From: Spirochaetota bacterium
GTDB taxonomy: Bacteria > Spirochaetota > Spirochaetia > Treponematales > Rectinemataceae
DNA length: 64,000 bases
Assembly (NCBI GenBank): GCA_022711355.1
Contig: JAKLFE010000010.1
Coordinates: 29,854 to 93,853, forward strand
Direction of reading: 5' to 3'
Shown here: positions 8,756-17,939 of the stretch, in pieces
Numbering within the stretch: the stretch's first letter is position 1
How the letters are laid out: the number at the start of each line of letters is the position of its first letter
Notes under the pieces: generated by a model
Told to the model about the DNA's origin: nothing
Databases searched by the model: none
The model's input: only the letters and a program-made list of their open reading frames with translations
Position numbers and translations under genes: made by a program

Positions 8756-9853
8756 ATGCCGAGAAGCGACGCGCGGAAACCGAGGGTCCTCATCCTGAGC
8801 GATCTCCCCCCGACCGAGGCCAAGCGGCGCTCCGAAACCGAGCGCTTCGCCTCCCTGGCCCGGGCCCTCGCCCGGGGCGGGCTCGAGGCGGAGCATGCCT
8901 TCGCCGGGGACGAGGCCGCCCTCGGGGCCCTGCTCGCCGCCACGAAGCCCGACCTGGCCTTCAGCGCTGCCCTCATGAGCGCCCCGGAAGCCGGGGCGGC
9001 TTCCGGGCCGGGCCCGCGGGGGCGGCGGAACATGCACGAGCTCCTCGAGGAGGCCGGGGTCCCCTACGTCGGCTCGGAGCCGGCCGTCCTCGAGCTCGCC
9101 ATCGACAAGGCCGCCCTGAAGGAGCGCTGGCGCGAGGCGGGGGTCGCGAGCCCGGCCTTCCTCTCCCTCCATCCGGGCGAGGCCCTCGACGAGGCTCGGG
9201 CCCGGGCCCTCGGCTTCCCCTGCATCGTCAAGCCCTCCCGCGAGGGCAACAGCCGGGGCCTGGGCGAGGACTCGGTGGTCCGCGACCTTCCCTCGCTGCG
9301 GAAGCGGGTCGAGGCCGCCGCGCGGGATTACGGGGCCGTCCTCGTCGAGCGCTTCCTCGGGGACTTTCCCGACATCCGCGAGTTCACGGCCGCCCTCCTC
9401 GGCTCGGGGCCGGGGGCCCTCGTGCTCCCCGTCGAGATAAAGCTGAGCTCGGCCAAGGCGGTCCGCCTCGTCACCACGGAGGACAAGGACGGGCACCGCA
9501 CCGCGGCCCTGCCGATCGATGACGCCGCGCTCCGCGCGCGGGTCGCCGCCTTCGCCCGCCGCGCCTTCGCGGCCGCCGGGACGCGCGACTACGCCCGCTG
9601 CGACCTCCTCCTCGCCGGCGGCGAGATCCAGGCCATCGAGATCAACGGCCAGCCCATGCTGCCCGACCTCTGGTTCGAGGCCTGCTGCGCCACGGCCGGA
9701 CTCGGGGCCGAGGCCTACCCGAACGCGGTCTTCCTCGCCGCCCTCGCCCGGCTCGCGAGGTCCCCGGGCACCGCCTTTCCGCGGATACCCGACGCGATGC
9801 GCGACATCGTTCCCGCCCCCGTCTACGAGGCCCTCGCCGGGCAGGAGGCCTGA
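8756..9853 (+). CDS. ATP-grasp ligase, D-alanine-D-alanine ligase-like
   Basis: ATP-dependent carboxylate-amine ligase of the Ddl fold, 365 aa from this start. The ATP-grasp core shows IVKPSREGNSRGLG (lysine and flexible loop), VLVERFLGDFPDIREF, and the metal-binding end motif IEINGQPMLPD in place of the EIN-TLPGMT seen in true Ddl, so its substrates may differ from D-alanine. The ATG at 8756 follows AAAGG; an alternative ATG at 8684 would cover the putative operator. It is first gene of an operon with a B12-dependent mutase-like protein and an opine dehydrogenase, which suggests it conjugates an unusual amino acid instead of making peptidoglycan precursors. Substrate unknown. Confidence 0.82.
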   Translation: MPRSDARKPRVLILSDLPPTEAKRRSETERFASLARALARGGLEAEHAFAGDEAALGALLAATKPDLAFSAALMSAPEAGAASGPGPRGRRNMHELLEEAGVPYVGSEPAVLELAIDKAALKERWREAGVASPAFLSLHPGEALDEARARALGFPCIVKPSREGNSRGLGEDSVVRDLPSLRKRVEAAARDYGAVLVERFLGDFPDIREFTAALLGSGPGALVLPVEIKLSSAKAVRLVTTEDKDGHRTAALPIDDAALRARVAAFARRAFAAAGTRDYARCDLLLAGGEIQAIEINGQPMLPDLWFEACCATAGLGAEAYPNAVFLAALARLARSPGTAFPRIPDAMRDIVPAPVYEALAGQEA

Positions 9854-9855
9854 GC

Positions 9856-11733
9856 ATGGCGGCCCGGCGGCGCATCGGCCTCGTCCACCCCGCGGTCGAC
9901 GTCCACGACCTCGGCCTGGCCTCCCTGGCCGCCCTCCTTGCCAGCTGCGGCCTTTCCGCGGCCAGGGCCGGCCGCGAGGCCTGCGAGGCCGCCCTCCGCC
10001 CGGAGGAGCCGGGGAACGGCAGGATCCTGCGCGCCTGGATCGAAGGCGATGGCCTCGATTCGATCGGCTTCAGCTACCGCCTCGACCCTCGCGACGGCCT
10101 GCGGCTCTTCGCCTCCTTCCACGCCTTCCTCGAGGCCGCCGGCCTCCTCGCGCGCCGCGGCGGCCGGGTCTCCGCCCTCTACTTCGCCGGCCTCCCCGAG
10201 GCCTGCGACCTGGTCGCCGAGCGCTTCCCCGAGGTCGCGCTCTTCCGCGGGGACGAGTCCCCCCTCGAGTGCCTCGACCTCCTCGGCCTGCCCCGGAGCC
10301 TGCTTCCCGCCGAGGAGGCCGCCGGCGCGGCCTACGACGAGGACCGCCTGGCCTTCGGGAGGGAGCTCGTCCGCGCGGGCGAGTACCGCTCGGTCGCGCC
10401 CGTCGACCGGAGCTCCTCGCCCCGCTTCGGCCGCCGCGGCGACGGCCTCGCCGCCCGCGTGGCCCACGGCCGGGAGCGGGGCCTGCCCCCCCTCATGCGC
10501 GCCCACCTCGGCCCCTACCTCCCCGACCGCCGCGAGGCCGTCGCGCTCTTCGAGGACTGGGCCCGCCGGCTCGGCCGGGGCGGCCTGCTCGACGTCCTGT
10601 CCATCGGGAGCTCCCAGCTCAGCCAGTCGCGCTTCGGCGACGACTGGGAGGGGCTGGCCGACGGCGGGGGCGTGCCCATCGCCACGCCCGAGGAGTACGG
10701 GCGGATCTGGGAGGCGGCCCGCCCCATGCTCGTGCGGACCTACGCCGGCACCCGGGGCGTGCCCGAGCTGGCGCGCATGTACGAGGAGCGGATCGACATC
10801 GCCTGGCACGCCCTCTCGCTGTGGTGGTTCTGCCAGATCGACGGCCGGGGGCCCAACTCGGTCATGCAGAACCTCCTCGAGCACGCGCGGGCCATGTCGT
10901 ACATCGCGTCCACCGGCAAGCCCCTCGAGCCCAACGTGCCCCACCACTTCGCCTTCCGCGGGGCGGACGACGCCACCTACGTGGCCTCCGGCTACGTCGC
11001 CGCCCGCTTCGCCAAGGAGATGGGCATCCGCTCCCTCGTCCTCCAGGTCATGCTCAACACGCCCCGGGGCACCTGGGGGGTCCAGGACCTCGCGAAGGCC
11101 CGGGCCCTCCTCGGCCTGGTCCGCGGCCTCGAGGGACCGGGCTTCGAGGTCTACCTCCAGCCCCGGGCGGGGCTCGACTACTTCTCTCGCGACGAGGAGA
11201 GGGCCAAGTCCCAGCTGGCGGCCTCCACCGCCCTCATGGACGACATCGAGAGCGCCGACGAGTCGAGCCCCCAGGTCATCCACGTGGTGAGCTGGTGCGA
11301 GGCCCGGGGCCTGGCCGACCCCGAGGCCGCCGAGGAGAGCATCAGGATCACGCGCCGCGCGCTGGACCGCTACCGCGCCCTGCGGCGCTCCGGCCAGGTC
11401 CCCGACATGGGCGCCGACCCCGAGGTCCTCGAGCGGACCGAGCTCCTCGCCGCCGAGGCGAAGGCCCTCGTCTCGGCCATCGAGGCCTCGATCGAGCGGC
11501 CCTACACGCCCGAGGGGCTGTACCGGATCCTGGCCTCGGGCTTCTTCGCGGTCCCGCGCCTCTCGGCCCTCCGCGAGGAGTTCGCCGAGGCGACGCGCTG
11601 GAGCACGGCCACGCTGCGCGGGGCGACGCGCACGGTCGACGGGACGGGAGCCCCCGTCCCGGTCGCGGAGCGGGCCCGCGCGGCCGCGGAGACGGCGCGG
11701 CGGCGCTTCGGGGAGGCGCGGCATGGGAGCTAA
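9856..11733 (+). CDS. B12-binding domain fused to glutamate-mutase-E-like barrel
   Basis: Putative adenosylcobalamin-dependent mutase of 625 aa. The N-terminus has the base-off/His-on cobalamin motif DxHxxG (D15, H17, G20 in PAVDVHDLG) and a Rossmann-like region to about residue 160. The second, SxL, motif is only weakly matched. From about residue 210 the protein resembles the barrel subunit of glutamate mutase (MutE/GlmE): SIGSSQLSQSRFGDDW, a RTYAGTRGVPE segment, and VLQVMLNTPRGTWGVQDLAKA. Natural glutamate mutase splits these parts into two chains. It starts 2 nt after the ligase stop with a strong AGGAGG. The substrate is unknown; a C-branched or rearranged amino acid feeding the opine dehydrogenase is my inference. 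Confidence 0.6.
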   Translation: MAARRRIGLVHPAVDVHDLGLASLAALLASCGLSAARAGREACEAALRPEEPGNGRILRAWIEGDGLDSIGFSYRLDPRDGLRLFASFHAFLEAAGLLARRGGRVSALYFAGLPEACDLVAERFPEVALFRGDESPLECLDLLGLPRSLLPAEEAAGAAYDEDRLAFGRELVRAGEYRSVAPVDRSSSPRFGRRGDGLAARVAHGRERGLPPLMRAHLGPYLPDRREAVALFEDWARRLGRGGLLDVLSIGSSQLSQSRFGDDWEGLADGGGVPIATPEEYGRIWEAARPMLVRTYAGTRGVPELARMYEERIDIAWHALSLWWFCQIDGRGPNSVMQNLLEHARAMSYIASTGKPLEPNVPHHFAFRGADDATYVASGYVAARFAKEMGIRSLVLQVMLNTPRGTWGVQDLAKARALLGLVRGLEGPGFEVYLQPRAGLDYFSRDEERAKSQLAASTALMDDIESADESSPQVIHVVSWCEARGLADPEAAEESIRITRRALDRYRALRRSGQVPDMGADPEVLERTELLAAEAKALVSAIEASIERPYTPEGLYRILASGFFAVPRLSALREEFAEATRWSTATLRGATRTVDGTGAPVPVAERARAAAETARRRFGEARHGS

Positions 11734-12874
11734 AGGCGACGAGGGCCTGGCCCTCCTCCTGCGGGAGCGGCGCTCCCGCGGGAAGTCCATGCGCTACTGC
11801 GTCGTGGGCGCGGGCAACGGGGGGCTGGCGATGGCCGGCCACCTCGGCCTCATGGGCTTCCCCACGGCCCTCTACAACAGGACGGCGGCCAAGCTCGAGG
11901 CGGTGCGCTGGCACGGCGGCGTGCGGATCGAGGGGGCGGCCGCCGGCTTCGGGCGCGTCGACCTGGCGACCTCGGACATGGCCGAGGCCCTCGAGGGCGT
12001 GGACCTCGTCATGGTCGTCACCCCCTCGACGGCCCACCGCGAGCTGGCCGCCCTCATGGCGCCCCATCTCCAGGACGGGCAGATCGTCGTCCTCAATCCC
12101 GGCCGCACGGGAGGGGCCCTCGAGTTCAGCGCCACGCTCCGGGCCAAGGGAGCCCGGGGCCGGGCGATCATCGCCGAGGCCCAGACCTTCGTCTACGCTT
12201 CCAGGGCCACCTCGCGCCACGAGGCGCGGATCTTCTCCATCAAGAACGGGGTGGCCCTCGCCGCCCTCCCCTCCTACTGGACCCCGGAGGTCCTCGCCTC
12301 CCTCGAGCCGGCCTACCCCCAGTTCAAGGCCGGGGGCAACGTCCTGGCCACGAGCATGGAGAACATCGGGGCCGTCTTCCACCCGGCCCTGACCATCCTC
12401 AACGCGGGCTGGATCGAGGGCACGGGCGGCGACTTCGACTACTACCTCCAGGGCATCACCCCCTCGATCGCCAAGGTCCTCGAGCGCGTCGACGAGGAGC
12501 GCCTCGCCGTGGCCCGGGCCCTCGGCGTGCGGAGCATGTCGGCGCGGGAGTGGCTCTACCTGAGCTACGACTCGCCCGGCGGCACCCTCTACGAGGCCAT
12601 CGGCAACACCGAGGCCTACCGGGGGATCAAGGCCCCCGCGACCATAGCCCACCGCTACGTCTTCGAGGACCTGCCCATGAGCCTCGTGCCCATGGCTTCG
12701 CTCGGGGCCATGCTCGGCGTGCCGACCCCCACCATCGACATGGTCATCGACCTGGGCTCCCTCATGCACGGCGTCGACTACCGCGCCCGCGGACGCACGG
12801 TCGAGAGCATGGGCCTCGCGGGGCTCTCCGTCCGCGAGATACACAGGATCGTCACCGAGGAGGAAGGGGAATGA
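11723..12874 (+). CDS. NAD/NADP octopine (opine) dehydrogenase family protein
   Basis: Oxidoreductase that would reductively condense an amino acid with a 2-oxo acid, or run the reverse. A Rossmann motif GAGNGG lies just after an internal ATG, followed by an opine-dehydrogenase C-terminal domain with NTEAYRGIKAP and the conserved histidine of IAHRY. The 11723 ATG overlaps the upstream stop by 11 nt and has GGGGAGG 8 nt before it; the ATG at 11789 would place the Rossmann fold at the N-terminus and is an alternative. Its operon with a B12-type mutase and an ATP-grasp ligase is unusual. Related enzymes make opines, opine metallophores or act in catabolism. Confidence 0.85.
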   Translation: MGAKGDEGLALLLRERRSRGKSMRYCVVGAGNGGLAMAGHLGLMGFPTALYNRTAAKLEAVRWHGGVRIEGAAAGFGRVDLATSDMAEALEGVDLVMVVTPSTAHRELAALMAPHLQDGQIVVLNPGRTGGALEFSATLRAKGARGRAIIAEAQTFVYASRATSRHEARIFSIKNGVALAALPSYWTPEVLASLEPAYPQFKAGGNVLATSMENIGAVFHPALTILNAGWIEGTGGDFDYYLQGITPSIAKVLERVDEERLAVARALGVRSMSAREWLYLSYDSPGGTLYEAIGNTEAYRGIKAPATIAHRYVFEDLPMSLVPMASLGAMLGVPTPTIDMVIDLGSLMHGVDYRARGRTVESMGLAGLSVREIHRIVTEEEGE

Positions 12875-13557
12875 ACACGATAGGCGATACCATAGGCCGC
12901 TTCCTGGCCTCCATGCCGGGCTCTGCGGCGGCCCTCCTCATCCTCCTCGTCGGCTGGATCGCGGCGGCGGCCCTCCGCTTCCTCGTCTCCCGCCTCCTCG
13001 ACCTCCTGCGCGTCGACCGCCTGAGCGAGCGCACCGGCTTCGCCGAGTTCCTCCGCAAGGGCGGGACCACGCGCCCGGCCTCCCGGCTCGCCGGCATCGT
13101 GGCCTACTGGATCGTCCTCCTCGTCGCCCTCTTCGACGCGGCCAAGGCCATGGACCCGCGCATCGCCGCCGCCCTCTCCGAGCGGGCCATAGGCCTCCTG
13201 CCGAACCTCTTCGCGGCCCTCATCATCGTGGTCGTCGGCGGCATCCTCGTCGCCTTCCTGGCCAACTTCGCCACGACGATAGCGCGCAACGCGGCGATGC
13301 CCCACGCCGCCCTCCTGTCGCGCTCGATCAAGGGCGTAGGCTACCTCATCATCGCCACGGTCGCCCTCGAGCAGGCCGGCCTCGGCCAGACCGCCCTCAG
13401 CACCATGTTCCTCCTCCTCTTCGGGGCCGCGGCCTTCGGCCTCGCCCTGGCCTTCGGCCTTGGGGGCAAGGAGCTCGCGCGCGGGGCGATCGAGCGCTTC
13501 CTGCGCAACCTGCGCGAGCGCGAGCGCGGCTCCCGGGGCGGCGACCTGGAGGGCTGA
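12871..13557 (+). CDS. Small membrane protein with conserved TM-helix repeats
   Basis: Integral membrane protein of 228 aa with four to five hydrophobic helices. It resembles the TM-helix-repeat part of MscS-related/CmpX-like proteins (ALLILLVGWIAAAALRF, LIIVVVGGILVAFLANF and a glycine-rich FGLALAFGLGGKELARGAIE end) but lacks the cytoplasmic MscS beta domain. It overlaps the opine dehydrogenase stop by 4 nt (ATGA) and so belongs to the same operon. Possible roles are a channel or export/tolerance function for the pathway product; nothing in the sequence fixes this. Confidence 0.7.
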   Translation: MNTIGDTIGRFLASMPGSAAALLILLVGWIAAAALRFLVSRLLDLLRVDRLSERTGFAEFLRKGGTTRPASRLAGIVAYWIVLLVALFDAAKAMDPRIAAALSERAIGLLPNLFAALIIVVVGGILVAFLANFATTIARNAAMPHAALLSRSIKGVGYLIIATVALEQAGLGQTALSTMFLLLFGAAAFGLALAFGLGGKELARGAIERFLRNLRERERGSRGGDLEG

Positions 13558-13627
13558 GCGAGCGGGCGCAGCACCGGCGCCCCGGGCCCGCCTTCCTTCG
13601 CGGAGGGCTTTCCGCTACACTCATCTC

Positions 13628-14311
13628 GTGCCTATCGACCGATCCCTCCTTTCCCGAGGCCTCGCGGCCCTCGGCCTCCCCTCCGAGGGCGAGCTCGCGG
13701 ACCGGCTCGCGCGCTACCTCGCCGAGATCGAGCTGTGGAACCCGGCCTACGGCCTGGTCAAGGCCAGCCCCGAGGAGCTCGTGACCAAGCACGCCCTCGA
13801 CAGCCTCGCCCCCCTGGCCCTGATCCGCTCCCTCCTCCCCGCCCCCGCCGCCGCCTCCTTCGGCCTCCCGCCCCGGAGGCCCCGCCTGGCCGACCTCGGC
13901 ACGGGGGCGGGCCTGCCCGGCATACCCCTGGCCCTCGCGCTGCCCGAGGTCGACGTAGACCTCGTGGACCGCATGGGCAAGCGGATCCGCTTCCTCGAGA
14001 ACATGGCCGCCCTCCTGCCCCTGCCCAACGCGCGCGTGGTCCAGTCCGAGGTCGAGCGGGCCGCGGGTCCCTACGACCTCGTGACCTTCCGCGCCTTCCG
14101 TCCCTTCGAGCGCCGCCTCTTCGCCTCGGTCTTCGCGTTGTGCGACGCCGAAGGCGCCGTCGTCGCGTACAAAGGCCGCAAGGACAAGGCCCGGGAAGAG
14201 CTGGCCGAGATCGAGGGGCTGTACGCGAGCGCCGAGATCCTGCCGATCGAGGTGCCGATGCTGGCCGAGGAGCGCTGCGCCGTCGTGCTGCGCCCGGCGC
14301 GGCGGGGCTGA
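13628..14311 (+). CDS. rsmG: 16S rRNA (guanine527-N7)-methyltransferase
   Basis: SAM-dependent methyltransferase that modifies G527 of 16S rRNA. It has the RsmG N-terminal helix region, the SAM loop LGTGAGLPGIPLAL, the following acidic DLVDRMGKRIRFLEN, and the conserved FRAF and YKGRK segments. The GTG at 13628 gives a normal 227-aa length; longer in-frame readings enter the preceding gene. It is separated by 70 bp from the opine operon and is probably a housekeeping neighbour. It faces the convergent polysaccharide locus, with a terminator between. Confidence 0.93.
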   Translation: MPIDRSLLSRGLAALGLPSEGELADRLARYLAEIELWNPAYGLVKASPEELVTKHALDSLAPLALIRSLLPAPAAASFGLPPRRPRLADLGTGAGLPGIPLALALPEVDVDLVDRMGKRIRFLENMAALLPLPNARVVQSEVERAAGPYDLVTFRAFRPFERRLFASVFALCDAEGAVVAYKGRKDKAREELAEIEGLYASAEILPIEVPMLAEERCAVVLRPARRG

Positions 14312-14359
14312 AAAGGCCCGCGCGCGCCGGCATCCGCGGCCCGGCGAGGCCGCGAGGGC

Positions 14360-14388
14360 AAAAAAAAGCCCGGGCCTGCGCCCGGGCT
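14360..14388 (-). terminator. Rho-independent terminator of the polysaccharide locus
   Basis: A perfect 9-bp stem (AGCCCGGGC / GCCCGGGCT, 14367-14388) with a 4-nt loop is followed on the minus strand by eight T residues (14360-14367). It lies about 40 nt after the rfbB stop. A second GC stem (GGGCGG-N5-CCGCCC, about 14395-14411) sits just upstream. It ends the long minus-strand transcript and shields rsmG. Confidence 0.85.
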
Positions 14389-14426
14389 CGCGTCGGGCGG
14401 CTGGGCCGCCCAGGCTCGCGCGCCGC

Positions 14427-15497
14427 CTAGCGGCGCGCGTAGTTCTTGTCCATCCAGCTCCGGTACTCCCCCGAGCGCACCCTCTCGCACCAGTCGCGGT
14501 GCCCCAGGTACCAGCGCACCGTCGAGCGCAGGCCCTCGTCGAAGCTCATCGCCCGCTCCCAGCCGAGCTCGGACTTCAGGCGCGAGCAGTCGATGGCGTA
14601 GCGCCGGTCGTGGCCGGGCCGGTCCTTCACGTGGGTCACGAGGGAACGGAGCTTCTCCGGGTCCAGGCCGGCCTCCTCGGCCACGAGCTCGATGAGGCGG
14701 CCGAGGAGGCGGACGTTCTCCCACTCGTTCTCGCCGCCGATGCAGTAGGTCCGGCCGGCCCGGCCCTCGCGCATGACGAGCCAGACCGCGGCGTTGTGGT
14801 CCTCGACGTGGATCCAGTCGCGGACCTGCTTGCCGTCGCCGTAGACCGGCAGGCTCTTTCCCTCGAGCATGTTGAGGATCATGAGGGGGACGAGCTTCTC
14901 GGGGAACTGGTAGGGCCCGTAGTTGTTCGAGCAGTTCGAGATCGTGGCCGGGAGGCCGTAGGTGTGGCCGTAGGCCCGCACGAGCTGGTCGCTCCCGGCC
15001 TTGCTCGCCGAGTAGGGCGAGCGGGGATCGTAGGGGGTCTCCTCGCTGAAAGAGCCCCCCTCGCCGAGGGAGCCGAAGACCTCGTCGGTGCTCACGTGGT
15101 GGAACAGGACGTCGGAGCGGTCCTTCCAGGCGGCGCGGGCCGCCTCGAGGAGGTTGAAGGTGCCCATGAGGTTGGTCGTCACGAAGTCGGCGGGGCCGAG
15201 GATCGAGCGGTCGACGTGGCTCTCGGCCGCGAAGTGGACGATCGCGTCGGGCTTATGCCGCTCGAAGGCCGCCTGCACGGCGGCGAGGTCGCGGATGTCG
15301 GCCTTCTCGAAGAAGTAGCGCGAGCCGCCCAGGGAGGCCTCGATATCGGCGAGGTTCTCGGGGTTGCCCGCGTAGGTCAGGGCGTCGAGGTTGACCACCC
15401 GCCCCTGGAAATCCTCGCGCCCGAGGAGGTAGCGGATGAAGTTCGAGCCGATGAAGCCGGAACCGCCGGTGACGAGGATCGTCTTGAAGGAGCGCAT
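14427..15497 (-). CDS. rfbB: dTDP-glucose 4,6-dehydratase
   Basis: NAD-dependent short-chain dehydrogenase/reductase that converts dTDP-glucose to dTDP-4-keto-6-deoxyglucose, the branch point for rhamnose and for the FdtA/FdtB amino sugar at 47.7-49.3 kb. Motifs: TGGSGFIGSNF for NAD, STDEVFG for the catalytic region, and YSASKAGSD with the Tyr-Lys pair. The ATG at 15497, with GAGGAAGG upstream, gives the normal length (356 aa); upstream in-frame residues overlap rfbD. It is the last gene of the locus before the terminator. Confidence 0.95.
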   Translation of the reverse strand: MRSFKTILVTGGSGFIGSNFIRYLLGREDFQGRVVNLDALTYAGNPENLADIEASLGGSRYFFEKADIRDLAAVQAAFERHKPDAIVHFAAESHVDRSILGPADFVTTNLMGTFNLLEAARAAWKDRSDVLFHHVSTDEVFGSLGEGGSFSEETPYDPRSPYSASKAGSDQLVRAYGHTYGLPATISNCSNNYGPYQFPEKLVPLMILNMLEGKSLPVYGDGKQVRDWIHVEDHNAAVWLVMREGRAGRTYCIGGENEWENVRLLGRLIELVAEEAGLDPEKLRSLVTHVKDRPGHDRRYAIDCSRLKSELGWERAMSFDEGLRSTVRWYLGHRDWCERVRSGEYRSWMDKNYARR

Positions 15498-15517
15498 GTG
15501 GTGTATACCTTCCTCTC

Positions 15518-16399
15518 TCACGCCGCGGGCATGCCCCGCTCGCGCAGGTCGCGGATGAAACGGCCCAGGCTCTCGCGCCAATCGGGGGGCGCGATGCCGA
15601 GGACCGACCTGATCTTTTCCTTGGATAGGACGGAATAGGCGGGCCGACGGACCTTGGAGGGGTACTGGTCGGTCGAGAGGGGGCGCAGCCGAGGCTCCCG
15701 GGCCAGGAGCCGGGCCTCGAGGGCGAGCCTCAGTATCTCCCGCGCGAACTCGTACCAGCTCGTCTCGCCCTCGTCGGTGAAGTGATAGGTGCCGTAGGCC
15801 GCGGAGCCCGACTCGACGATCCGCGCTATGGCGCCGGCCAGGTCGCGGGCCCAGGTCGGGCTGCCCACCTGGTCGGCGACGACGCCCAGCTCCTCGCGCT
15901 CCGCCATGAGCTTGAGCATGGAATAGACGAAGTTCTTGCCGTGGCGGCCGTAGAGCCAGGCCGTCCGGACGATGAAATGGCGATCCCAGGCCGCCCTGAG
16001 GAGGGCCTCGCCCTCGGCCTTGGTGCGGCCGTAGGCGCAGGCGGGCCCGATGGGGTCCTCCTCGCGATAGGGCCTCGTCCCGGCCCCGTCGAAGACGTAG
16101 TCCGTGGAGACGTGGACGAGGGAGGCGCCGAGGCGCGCGGCCAGCCGGGCCAGGGCCCCGACCCCCGCGGCGTTGACGCGCCTGGCGAGCTCCTCCTCCT
16201 CCTCGGCCCGGTCCACGGCGGTGTAGGCCGAGCAGTTGACGATCCAGTCGACGCGCTTGCCCGCCGCCGCCGCCTCCAGGGCCGCGGGGTCGGCGATATC
16301 GCAGTCCCGGTCGGTGCCGAAAGACTCCATCCCGAGCTCGGAGAGGCGCAGCTCGAGCTCGGTCCCGAGCATCCCCTTGTTGCCGACGATCCAGATCAC
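15518..16399 (-). CDS. rfbD: dTDP-4-dehydrorhamnose reductase
   Basis: Makes dTDP-L-rhamnose in the last step of the pathway. The extended SDR fold shows IVGNKGMLGTEL at the N-terminus (the RmlD variant of GxxGxxG), HVSTDYVFDG and the YGRTKAEGE active-site pair. Length 293 aa is normal. The GTG start at 16399 has GAGGAG nearby and follows the rfbC stop by 10 nt; rfbB starts 20 nt after this stop. Confidence 0.95.
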   Translation of the reverse strand: MIWIVGNKGMLGTELELRLSELGMESFGTDRDCDIADPAALEAAAAGKRVDWIVNCSAYTAVDRAEEEEELARRVNAAGVGALARLAARLGASLVHVSTDYVFDGAGTRPYREEDPIGPACAYGRTKAEGEALLRAAWDRHFIVRTAWLYGRHGKNFVYSMLKLMAEREELGVVADQVGSPTWARDLAGAIARIVESGSAAYGTYHFTDEGETSWYEFAREILRLALEARLLAREPRLRPLSTDQYPSKVRRPAYSVLSKEKIRSVLGIAPPDWRESLGRFIRDLRERGMPAA

Positions 16400-16409
16400 G
16401 GCGCGCTCC

Positions 16410-16958
16410 TCATCCGAAGAGCTCGGCCTCGCCGAGCCCGGGCAGGGACGCGTCCTTGGGCGACACGAGGACCTCGCGGATCGGCCAGCCCACGGCGAGC
16501 TCGGTATCGTCCCAGCGGATGCCCCGCTCGCTGGCCTTGTCGTACTCGGCCGTGCACTTATAGGCGAGGTGGGCGGTCTCGCTCAGGGCCACGAAGCCGT
16601 GGGCGAAGCCGGGGGGGATCCAGAGCATGGCGTTGTTCTCGTCGGACAGCTCCGTGCCGAGCCACCTCCGGAAGGTGGGAGAGGAGGGGCGGAGGTCGAC
16701 GGCCACGTCCCAGACCCGCCCCAGGAGGACCCGCACGAGCTTGCCCTGGGCGAAGGGCGGGAGCTGGTAGTGCAGGCCGCGGAGGGTCCCGCGCGAGGAG
16801 CGCGAGTGGTTGTCCTGGACGAAGTCGGCGCCGATGCCGGCGGCGGCGAACTCCGAGCGCTTGTAGGTCTCCAGGAAGAAGCCCCGCTCGTCGGGGAAGA
16901 CCCGCGGCTGGACGAGCGCGAGCCCGGGGATCCCGAGCTCCTTGAAGGTGAAGCTCAT
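16410..16958 (-). CDS. rfbC: dTDP-4-dehydrorhamnose 3,5-epimerase
   Basis: Cupin epimerase of the dTDP-rhamnose pathway, 182 aa. Catalytic segments are visible: [13 protein letters not shown] with the active-site histidine and [15 protein letters not shown]. Its ATG overlaps the rfbA stop by 4 nt, so it is translationally coupled in the order rfbA-rfbC-rfbD-rfbB. Confidence 0.95.
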   Translation of the reverse strand: MSFTFKELGIPGLALVQPRVFPDERGFFLETYKRSEFAAAGIGADFVQDNHSRSSRGTLRGLHYQLPPFAQGKLVRVLLGRVWDVAVDLRPSSPTFRRWLGTELSDENNAMLWIPPGFAHGFVALSETAHLAYKCTAEYDKASERGIRWDDTELAVGWPIREVLVSPKDASLPGLGEAELFG

Positions 16959-17836
16959 TCCGGCGCGACCCGCTCGGACGCGATCCGCGAAAGGTATTCC
17001 CCGTAGGCCGATTTGCCCAGGGACTCCGCCAGGCGGGCGAACTGCGCGTGGTCGATGAATCCCATGCGATAGGCGATCTCCTCGACGCAGGCGACCTTCA
17101 GCCCCTGGCGGTCCTGGATGGTCTTGATGTAGGCGGTCGCGTCGGCCAGCGAGTCGTGGGTGCCCGTGTCGAGCCAGGCGTAGCCGCGGCCCATGAGCTT
17201 GACCTTGAGGCGCCCGCGGCGGAGGTACTCCTTGTTCACGTCGGTGATCTCGTACTCCCCCCGGGCGGAGGGCCTCAAGGACTTGGCGATGGGCACGACC
17301 TCCTTGTCGTAGAAGTAGAGCCCCACCACCGCGTAGTTCGACTTCGGCTCGGCCGGCTTCTCCTCGATGGAGACCACCTTGCCGTCGGGGCCGAATTCCG
17401 CCACCCCGTAGCGCTCCGGATCGTTGACGTAGTAGCCGAAGACCACGCCGCCTTCCTTCTCCGCGGCGGCCTCCTTGAGGAGCTCGGAGAAGCCCTGGCC
17501 GTGGAAGATGTTGTCGCCGAGCACGAGGCAGACGCTGTCGCCGCCTATGAACTCCTCGCCGAGGACGAAGGCCTGGGCCAGGCCGTTCGGCCGCTCCTGG
17601 ACCTTGTACTCGAAGCGCATGCCGAGCCTGCTCCCGTCCCCGAGGAGCCTCTCGAAGAGGGGCGTCGATTCCGGCGTCGAGATGACGAGGACCTCCCTGA
17701 TCCCGGCGAGCATGAGGGCCGAGAGGGGGTAGTAGATCATCGGCTTGTCGTAGATGGGCAGGAGCTGCTTGCAGACCACCTGCGTGGCGGGGAAGAGCCG
17801 GGTACCGGCGCCGCCGGCCAGGATGATGCCTTTCAA
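16955..17836 (-). CDS. rfbA: Glucose-1-phosphate thymidylyltransferase
   Basis: Makes dTDP-glucose for rhamnose and for the FdtA/FdtB branch. The nucleotidyltransferase signature [16 protein letters not shown] is at the N-terminus, followed by [17 protein letters not shown] and the [11 protein letters not shown] metal-binding region. I place the start at the TTG (17836): a nearly perfect Shine-Dalgarno GGAGGTGAT lies 4 nt upstream, and the ATG at 17851 would put that site inside the gene. The result, 293 aa, is the usual RmlA length. First of the four rml genes. Confidence 0.94.
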   Translation of the reverse strand: MKGIILAGGAGTRLFPATQVVCKQLLPIYDKPMIYYPLSALMLAGIREVLVISTPESTPLFERLLGDGSRLGMRFEYKVQERPNGLAQAFVLGEEFIGGDSVCLVLGDNIFHGQGFSELLKEAAAEKEGGVVFGYYVNDPERYGVAEFGPDGKVVSIEEKPAEPKSNYAVVGLYFYDKEVVPIAKSLRPSARGEYEITDVNKEYLRRGRLKVKLMGRGYAWLDTGTHDSLADATAYIKTIQDRQGLKVACVEEIAYRMGFIDHAQFARLAESLGKSAYGEYLSRIASERVAPE

Positions 17837-17840
17837 GTCT

Positions 17841-17849
17841 ATCACCTCC
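17841..17849 (-). promoter_or_regulatory. Strong Shine-Dalgarno deciding a TTG start for rfbA
   Basis: On the minus strand GGAGGTGAT matches nine bases of the 16S anti-Shine-Dalgarno and is followed by AGAC and TTG. The GGAGG core is 8 nt from the TTG, ideal spacing, which supports initiation at 17836 over the ATG at 17851. Confidence 0.75.
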
Positions 17850-17939
17850 ATGGAACAGAATGCGCTCGAGCGCGCTCGACGCGGATGCGCGAGCCGGGGC
17901 GGGATGGGCTTCGAGGCCCTCGGCGCCGAGGCTTCGCCC

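Noticed and set aside
8756..9853. Calling the ATP-grasp protein a housekeeping D-alanine-D-alanine ligase (ddl)
   Set aside because: The end motif EINGQPMLPD differs from the usual EIN-TLPGMT and the context is a dedicated metabolic operon, not cell-wall genes.
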